From positions 1 through 53,666 of the forward strand of contig JBFWPT010000024.1 of the NCBI GenBank assembly GCA_050249835.1: a stretch of 53,666 bases of DNA, given 5' to 3'. Positions within the stretch are counted from its first letter, which is position 1, and each line of letters starts with the position of its first letter. The stretch comes from Miltoncostaea sp050249835. Its GTDB lineage: Bacteria; Actinomycetota; Thermoleophilia; Miltoncostaeales; Miltoncostaeaceae. The notes under the pieces were generated by a model. The model was given only the letters and a program-made list of their open reading frames with translations, was not told where the DNA came from and made no database searches. This document shows positions 48,362 to 53,666 of the stretch, piece by piece. The translations under genes and the position numbers were made by a program.

Positions 48362-50017
48362 ATGACCGACCCCGTGCCCACCGAGCGCCGCGCCGTGCGG
48401 CGGCGCCGCTCGCGCGCCGTCATCGCCGCGGCGCTCAGCGCGCTCGTGATCGCCACCGCCGCGGCCTGCGGCGACGACGACGACTCGTCCGGCGACGCCG
48501 CATCCTTCCCCTCCGGGACCCCCACGGAGGTCACCGACTCGGCGACGGCCTTCCCGACCCCGAACGGCGACTACGAGAACACCCGCGAGGTGGCCGGCGA
48601 GATCACGGCGGCCAACGTCGCGACGCTCGAGGAGGCCTGGTCCGTCCCGCTCGAGGGCCAGAGCACCTTCGGCGTCTTCTCCTCGAACCCGATCATCACC
48701 TCGGACACCGTGTACCTGCAGGACATCGGCTCCAACGTGATGGCGGTGGACCGGGCGTCCGGTGACGTGAAGTGGACGGCGACGTTCGACAAGCCCACCA
48801 CGGGCCCGAACGGCGTCGCGATCGGCGGCGGCATGGTCGTCGGCGGCACCGCCACCAGCGCCTTCGCCCTCGACGCCGAGACCGGCGAGGTCGTCTGGGA
48901 GAAGGAGATCATCAAGCAGCCCAGCGAGGGCGTCGACATGGCCCCGCTGATCTGGAACGACACGGTCATCATCTCGTCCGTGCCGGGCGCATCGCTCGCC
49001 AACTTCTACGGCGGCGGCGGCAAGGGCATCGTCTACGCCCTGGACCTCGCCACCGGCGAGGAGAAGTGGAGCTTCGACACCACCACCGACAACCTCTGGG
49101 GGAACCCCGAGGTGAACTCGGGCGGCGGCCTCTGGCAGACCCCCTCGGTGGACGAGAACGGCGACGTCTACATGGCCGTCGCGAACCCGGGCCCGTGGGT
49201 GGGCACCAAGGAGTTCCCGAACGGCACGAGCCGCCCGGGCGACAACCTCTACACCAACAGCCTCGTGGTGCTCGACGGCGAGACCGGCGAGATGAAGTGG
49301 CACTGGCAGGCCATCTCCCACGACCTGCGCGACTGGGACCTGCACCTCGGGCCGATCCTCACGACCGCGACGATCGACGGCGAGGACCGCCCGGTCGTCG
49401 TGCTCAGCGGCAAGATGGGCACGGTCTACGTCGTGGACCGGGAGAGCCACGAGCTCATCTGGAAGAAGGACGTCGGCCTGCACACGCCCGAGGCGGGCGC
49501 GGGCGACGGGCGCGGGCAGCCCGACGAGGACGGCCCGGACCGCAACGCGCCCATGGACCAGCTCCCGGTCACCGTCTACCCCGGATGGCTCGGCGGCGTG
49601 GAGACGGCCATGGCCGTGTCCGAGGGCGTGATCTACGTCCCGGTCAACAACCTGTGCTCGGTCTACACCGCGCAGGCCAACTTCACCGAGGGCTCGGAGC
49701 TCTGCGACTTCGCGACGAGCTCCGGCGAGCTGGTGGCCCTCGACCTCGCCACCGGCGAGGAGAAGTGGAAGGTCGACTTCGACCAGCAGAACTACGGCGG
49801 CGCGACGGTCGTGAACGACCTGGTCGTGACGGTCACCTTCGACGGCGTCATGCACGCCTTCAACAAGGCGGACGGCACCGAGGTCTGGACCCAGCAGCTG
49901 CCGGCGCAGTCCAACTCCACCCCGGCGATCGCCGAGGACGTCATCGTGCAGGGCGCGGGCTTCGCGGCCTCGCCCGACCAGACCGCCTCGGTCGTCGCCT
50001 ACCGGCTCCCCGAGTAG
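48362..50017 (+). CDS. PQQ-binding-type quinoprotein (alcohol dehydrogenase-like), lipoprotein
   Basis: 551 aa. Twin-Arg-like basic N-terminus (RRAVRRRRSR), hydrophobic segment and a lipobox-like TAAAC (Cys36), then an eight-bladed propeller with repeated W-docking motifs (LDLATGEEKWSFD, LDGETGEMKWHWQ, LDLATGEEKWKVD). WHWQAISHDLRDWDLHLGP corresponds to the active-site segment holding the catalytic Asp in PQQ dehydrogenases. The vicinal disulfide seen in many PQQ enzymes is absent. Likely oxidises an alcohol outside the membrane and reduces the adjacent cytochrome. No pqq biosynthesis gene is in the window. Confidence 0.82.
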   Translation: MTDPVPTERRAVRRRRSRAVIAAALSALVIATAAACGDDDDSSGDAASFPSGTPTEVTDSATAFPTPNGDYENTREVAGEITAANVATLEEAWSVPLEGQSTFGVFSSNPIITSDTVYLQDIGSNVMAVDRASGDVKWTATFDKPTTGPNGVAIGGGMVVGGTATSAFALDAETGEVVWEKEIIKQPSEGVDMAPLIWNDTVIISSVPGASLANFYGGGGKGIVYALDLATGEEKWSFDTTTDNLWGNPEVNSGGGLWQTPSVDENGDVYMAVANPGPWVGTKEFPNGTSRPGDNLYTNSLVVLDGETGEMKWHWQAISHDLRDWDLHLGPILTTATIDGEDRPVVVLSGKMGTVYVVDRESHELIWKKDVGLHTPEAGAGDGRGQPDEDGPDRNAPMDQLPVTVYPGWLGGVETAMAVSEGVIYVPVNNLCSVYTAQANFTEGSELCDFATSSGELVALDLATGEEKWKVDFDQQNYGGATVVNDLVVTVTFDGVMHAFNKADGTEVWTQQLPAQSNSTPAIAEDVIVQGAGFAASPDQTASVVAYRLPE

Positions 50018-50024
50018 CGGTCGC

Positions 50025-50052
50025 GGCCCCCGGCGCCACGGCGCCGGGGGCC
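50025..50052. terminator. Bidirectional terminator hairpin
   Basis: GGCCCCCGGCGC, CACG loop, exact complement (12-bp stem), between the convergent quinoprotein and USP genes, 7 nt after the first stop. Confidence 0.65.
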
Positions 50053-50070
50053 CGCCCCGCTAGTGCTCCG

Positions 50071-50505
50071 CTAGTCGACCACCACCACGTCGCAGCCGGC
50101 GCGCCTCTGCACGTCGGCTGCGACGTCGGTGCCGAACAGGCGCCCGAGCATGGTGTGGTGGTGGTGCCCGACCACGATCGCCGACGCGCGGCGCGCCTGC
50201 GCGGCCTCCACGATGACCGTGGCCGGCTCGCCGGCGGCCCACGCGTAGTCGGCCCGGACGCCCGCGCCCTCCAGGCGGCCGCGCGCGTCGGTGAGGATCT
50301 CCTCGATCTCCGGGGGCTCGGGGAACGGCCCGCGCAGCGGCTCGCCGTCGCCCGCGGTGCCGTAGGCGCGCGGCGCGTTCGGATCGAGCGGCATCTCCAG
50401 CACCGCGAGCACGAGGAGCTTCTGGTGCCCGTCCCGCGCCCGCTCCGCGGCGGCGTCCAGCGCGCGCCGCGCCGGCTCCGAGCCGTCGTAGCCGAGGACG
50501 ATCAC
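50071..50505 (-). CDS. Universal stress protein
   Basis: 144 aa. VIVLGYDGSEPARRALDAAA at the start, then SAIVVGHHHHTMLGRLFGTD with a His-rich variant of the nucleotide loop, ending CDVVVVD. GTG overlaps the stop of the upstream hydroxyacyl-CoA dehydrogenase gene (GTGA). The HHHH stretch in the ATP loop is unusual for USPs. Role unknown. Confidence 0.88.
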   Translation of the reverse strand: MIVLGYDGSEPARRALDAAAERARDGHQKLLVLAVLEMPLDPNAPRAYGTAGDGEPLRGPFPEPPEIEEILTDARGRLEGAGVRADYAWAAGEPATVIVEAAQARRASAIVVGHHHHTMLGRLFGTDVAADVQRRAGCDVVVVD

Positions 50506-51533
50506 GGCGCCAGCCCCGGGGGCCCGGCGCTCCACCCGCATCCGTTCCGCATCGCCACCTCCACGTCCGGGGCCGTCGCCACGCCCTCGTCCACGCACCG
50601 GCGGGCCTCGTCGAGGGCACCGGCATAGTAGGCCTCCGCCGCGGCGGCGCCGGCCAGCGTCGCCTCGCCCCCCTCGGGGCTGCCGTCGTAGAAGCCCGCG
50701 CCGCTCTTGGCGCCCAGCCTGCCCGCGGCGACCTGCGCGTCGACCGCCCCGCCGTCGGCGAAGCGGTCGCCGTAGGCGGCCTCCAGGTCGCGCCGGATGT
50801 GCGCCATCGTGTCCAGGCCGATCAGGTCGCCGAGCGCGAAGGGGCCCATCGGCGCGGGCCCGCCGTCCACCACGGCCCGGTCCACGGACGCGCGCCCGGC
50901 CGCCGAGGCCCCCGCCGAGCGGTAGGCCTCGGCCATCGCGCGCACCAGGATGCGGTTGACCAGGAAGCCCGGGCACTCGCGCACCGCCACCGGCACCTTG
51001 CCCAGGTCGCGGGCGAGCGCCATGCCCGCGGCGGCCGTCGCGTCGGACGTCGTCTCCCCCCGCACCACCTCGATCAGGGCCATCACGCTCGCAGGGTTGA
51101 AGAAGTGGAGGCCGAGCACCCGGTCGGGACGCCCGGTGGCCGCCGCGATCTCCGTGATCGAGAGGCCCGAGGTGTTCGATCCGATGAGCGCCCCGGGCGG
51201 CAGGGCGGCGTCCAGCCGGGCCATCACCTCGCGCTTGATCGCCATCACCTCGGGGACGGCCTCGACGGCGATGCCGCAGTCCGCCAGGGCGGCGTCGTCG
51301 GTCGCCGTGGCCACGCGGGCCACCACGGCATCGGCCGCGGCGGCGTCCATCCGGCCCTTGGCGACCCGCCGGGCGGCGATGCCGGCGACGTGGCCGGCGC
51401 CGCGCTCCAGGGCCGCGGGGTCGCTGTCGAGCAGCACCACGCGGAGGCCCGCCGCGGCGCCCACCCACGCGATCTCGCTTCCCATGACCCCGGCGCCGAG
51501 CACGGCCATCCGGGTGATCCCCGACTCGCCCAC
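50502..51533 (-). CDS. 3-hydroxyacyl-CoA dehydrogenase
   Basis: 343 aa, GTG start. NAD-binding MAVLGAGVMGSEIA, the substrate-domain signature LGLHFFNPASVMALIEVVRG with catalytic His, then ECPGFLVNRILVRAMAEAYR; the second half includes GDLIGLDTMAHIRRDLE and RLGAKSGAGFYD. Oxidises 3-hydroxyacyl-CoA in beta-oxidation. It is monofunctional, without a fused hydratase; the hydratase and thiolase are encoded divergently 67 bp away. A later in-frame ATG (MAVLGAG) is possible. Confidence 0.92.
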   Translation of the reverse strand: MGESGITRMAVLGAGVMGSEIAWVGAAAGLRVVLLDSDPAALERGAGHVAGIAARRVAKGRMDAAAADAVVARVATATDDAALADCGIAVEAVPEVMAIKREVMARLDAALPPGALIGSNTSGLSITEIAAATGRPDRVLGLHFFNPASVMALIEVVRGETTSDATAAAGMALARDLGKVPVAVRECPGFLVNRILVRAMAEAYRSAGASAAGRASVDRAVVDGGPAPMGPFALGDLIGLDTMAHIRRDLEAAYGDRFADGGAVDAQVAAGRLGAKSGAGFYDGSPEGGEATLAGAAAAEAYYAGALDEARRCVDEGVATAPDVEVAMRNGCGWSAGPPGLAP

Positions 51534-51538
51534 GGGGA

Positions 51539-51544
51539 TAGTGT
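51539..51544 (+). promoter_or_regulatory. -10 element for the enoyl-CoA hydratase/thiolase operon
   Basis: TAGTGT at 51539-51544; a leader of about 50 nt then reaches GGAGG (51591-51595), 5 nt before GTG 51601. Confidence 0.35.
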
Positions 51545-51600
51545 GCAGGACGGCGCCGCCCCGCGTTGCCCGGGGCGGACACACCCACCCGGAGGTTCCC

Positions 51601-52373
<773 letters not shown>

Positions 52374-52374
<1 letters not shown>

Positions 52375-53543
52375 TGCCCGGCGACGCCCTGATCGCCGGC
52401 GCCGTCCGCAGCGCCGTCGGCCGCCGGGGCGGGGCGCTGGCGGGCACGCACCCGGTGGACCTGCTCGCCGTCGTGCTGCGGGCGCTGGTGGAGCGGACGG
52501 GCATCGACCCCGGCGAGGTCGACGACGTCATCGTGGGCTGCGTCGACCAGGTCGGCGAGCAGGGGGTCAACGCGGGCCGCAGCGCCGTCCTGGCCGCGGG
52601 GTTCCCGGACACCGTGCCGGCGACCACGATCGACCGCCAGTGCGGCTCCTCCCAGCAGGCCGCCCACTTCGCGGCGCAGGGCGTGATGGCCGGCGCCTAC
52701 GACCTCGTCATCGCCGCCGGGGTGGAGTCGATGACGCGCGTCCCCATGTGGGCGAACGTGCCCGACCGCGGCGCCGCCTACGGGCCGGCGATGCGGGCCC
52801 GGTACGGGCTGGGCGCAGACGACTTCATCGACCAGGGCGAGTCCGGCGAGATCGTCGCCGACCGCTGGGGCCTCACCCGGGAGGAGCTGGACGCGTTCGC
52901 GCTGCGCTCGCAGCGGCGCGCGGCCGCGGCGCGGGGCCGGGGGGACTTCGCCGAGGAGATCGTCCCCGTCGAGGTCGCCGGCGACGACGGCCCCGTCGCC
53001 TTCGCCGCCGACGAGGGCATCCGCCCGGGGACCACCGCCGAGGCGCTCGCGGGGCTGCGGCCCGTCTTCCGCGAGGACGGGCGGCTGACCGCGGGCAACT
53101 CCTCCCAGATCAGCGACGGCGCCGCCGCGCTGCTCATCGCCTCGGAGCGGGCGGTCGCCCGGCTGGGCCTGGCCCCGCGGGCCCGCTTCGCCGGCTTCGC
53201 GCTCGCCGGGGTCGACCCCGTGGAGATGCTGACCGCGCCGATCCCCGCCACCCGGCGGCTGGTGGAGCGCACCGGCGTGGCGCTGGAGGACGTCGGCCGA
53301 TACGAGGTCAACGAGGCGTTCGCCTCCATCCCGATGGCGTGGGCCCGGGAGCTCGGAGCCGACGAGGAGCGGCTCAACCCGGACGGCGGGGCCATCGCCC
53401 TGGGCCACCCCCTCGGGGCGACCGGCGCCCGCCTGATGACCTCCCTCGTCCACGCGATGGGGCGCCACGACCTGCGCTACGGCCTGCAGGTGATGTGCGA
53501 GGGCGGCGGCATGGCCAACGCCACCCTGCTGGAGCGCGTCTAG
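52374..53543 (+). CDS. Acetyl-CoA acyltransferase (thiolase)
   Basis: 389 aa. Cleaves 3-ketoacyl-CoA. Nucleophile Cys90 (DRQCGSSQQA), then NEAFASIPMAWA, GHPLGATGAR (His) and VMCEGGGMANA (second Cys): complete. ATG at 52374 overlaps the hydratase stop by one base; GTG at 52371 is a possible alternative. With the hydratase and the divergent dehydrogenase this covers the last three steps of a beta-oxidation cycle; no acyl-CoA dehydrogenase is in the window. Confidence 0.94.
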
Positions 53544-53560
53544 GCTGAACTGACTCCGGG

Positions 53561-53628
53561 ATCTCGCGACAGTCGCCTGTCGCGAGATGCACCCCGAAAG
53601 CACCGGCGGCCCCGAGGATGTCGGGGCC
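53561..53628 (+). terminator. Two terminator hairpins after thiolase
   Basis: ATCTCGCGACAG-TCGC-CTGTCGCGAGAT (53561-53588, 12-bp stem) and GGCCCCGA-GGATG-TCGGGGCC (53608-53628). Nothing else is recognisable up to the window end. Confidence 0.6.
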
Positions 53629-53666
53629 GTCCGGGCTGCGGCTCATGGTCGCTCCATCACCGCCAA

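Noticed and set aside
53374..53646. 90-codon minus-strand frame at the window end
   Set aside because: It reads through two strong hairpins and into the thiolase gene antisense; no recognisable protein.

Overview
This is a very GC-rich (roughly three quarters G+C) chromosomal segment. It has dense, overlapping genes, many GTG starts, several apparently leaderless starts (TANNNT box about 7 nt before GTG) and typical actinobacterial families. A PhoP-type regulator, DHA2 and MarR proteins, lipoprotein cytochromes and a basic beta-rich C-terminal tail on a secreted oxidase fit Actinomycetota, most likely a Thermoleophilia-like lineage. That placement is inference. I see no rRNA, tRNA, CRISPR array, prophage or insertion sequence. 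No stretch above 300 bases lacks a gene.

Layout. 0-11.3 kb: a truncated SSI-like secreted inhibitor, an SDR and a HAD phosphatase, a CHASE-PAS-GGDEF-HD-GYP c-di-GMP protein, AIM24, a C26 amidotransferase whose N-terminus lacks a normal start codon, a J-domain protein, a 51-aa membrane peptide, an HNH nuclease, a tandem HD-GYP protein and a CBS/DRTGG manganese pyrophosphatase. 11.4-18.9 kb: an operon with a PhoP-like regulator, its kinase, a GT2-GtrA fusion and two GT39 membrane glycosyltransferases, preceded by a PhoP-box-like direct repeat. 19.2-22.0 kb: a LacI regulator with an operator at its own start, divergent from an unknown gene and a nitroreductase, then a pterin dehydratase. 22-27 kb: pabB-pabA, a secreted copper radical oxidase with all expected ligands, and a universal stress protein.

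27-36.3 kb (minus strand): one coupled run cydA-cydB-cydD-cydC-kinase-regulator-USP-DUF6544, that is, cytochrome bd oxidase, its assembly transporter and a GAF sensor system. The 164-nt gap between cydA and cydB is a large nested inverted repeat that pairs with the cydB ribosome binding site; this is the most striking non-coding structure in the window. 36.4-41.7 kb: an extracytoplasmic redox cluster (ApbE flavin transferase, a haem-binding-type membrane protein and four small exported proteins, several Asp-rich) next to an OmpR-type two-component system. 41.7-44.5 kb: a nitrilase-family hydrolase, an MFS exporter and MarR.

44.6-53.5 kb: a GAF kinase with an unusual Cys/His cluster plus a NarL regulator, divergent from a zinc alcohol dehydrogenase, a lipoprotein cytochrome c and a PQQ-type quinoprotein. 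Both promoter regions carry the palindrome CCCGTTCGGG, suggesting a common operator. The window ends with a USP and fatty-acid beta-oxidation genes (3-hydroxyacyl-CoA dehydrogenase, enoyl-CoA hydratase, thiolase). The recurrent theme is respiration, redox sensing and alcohol or acyl oxidation.
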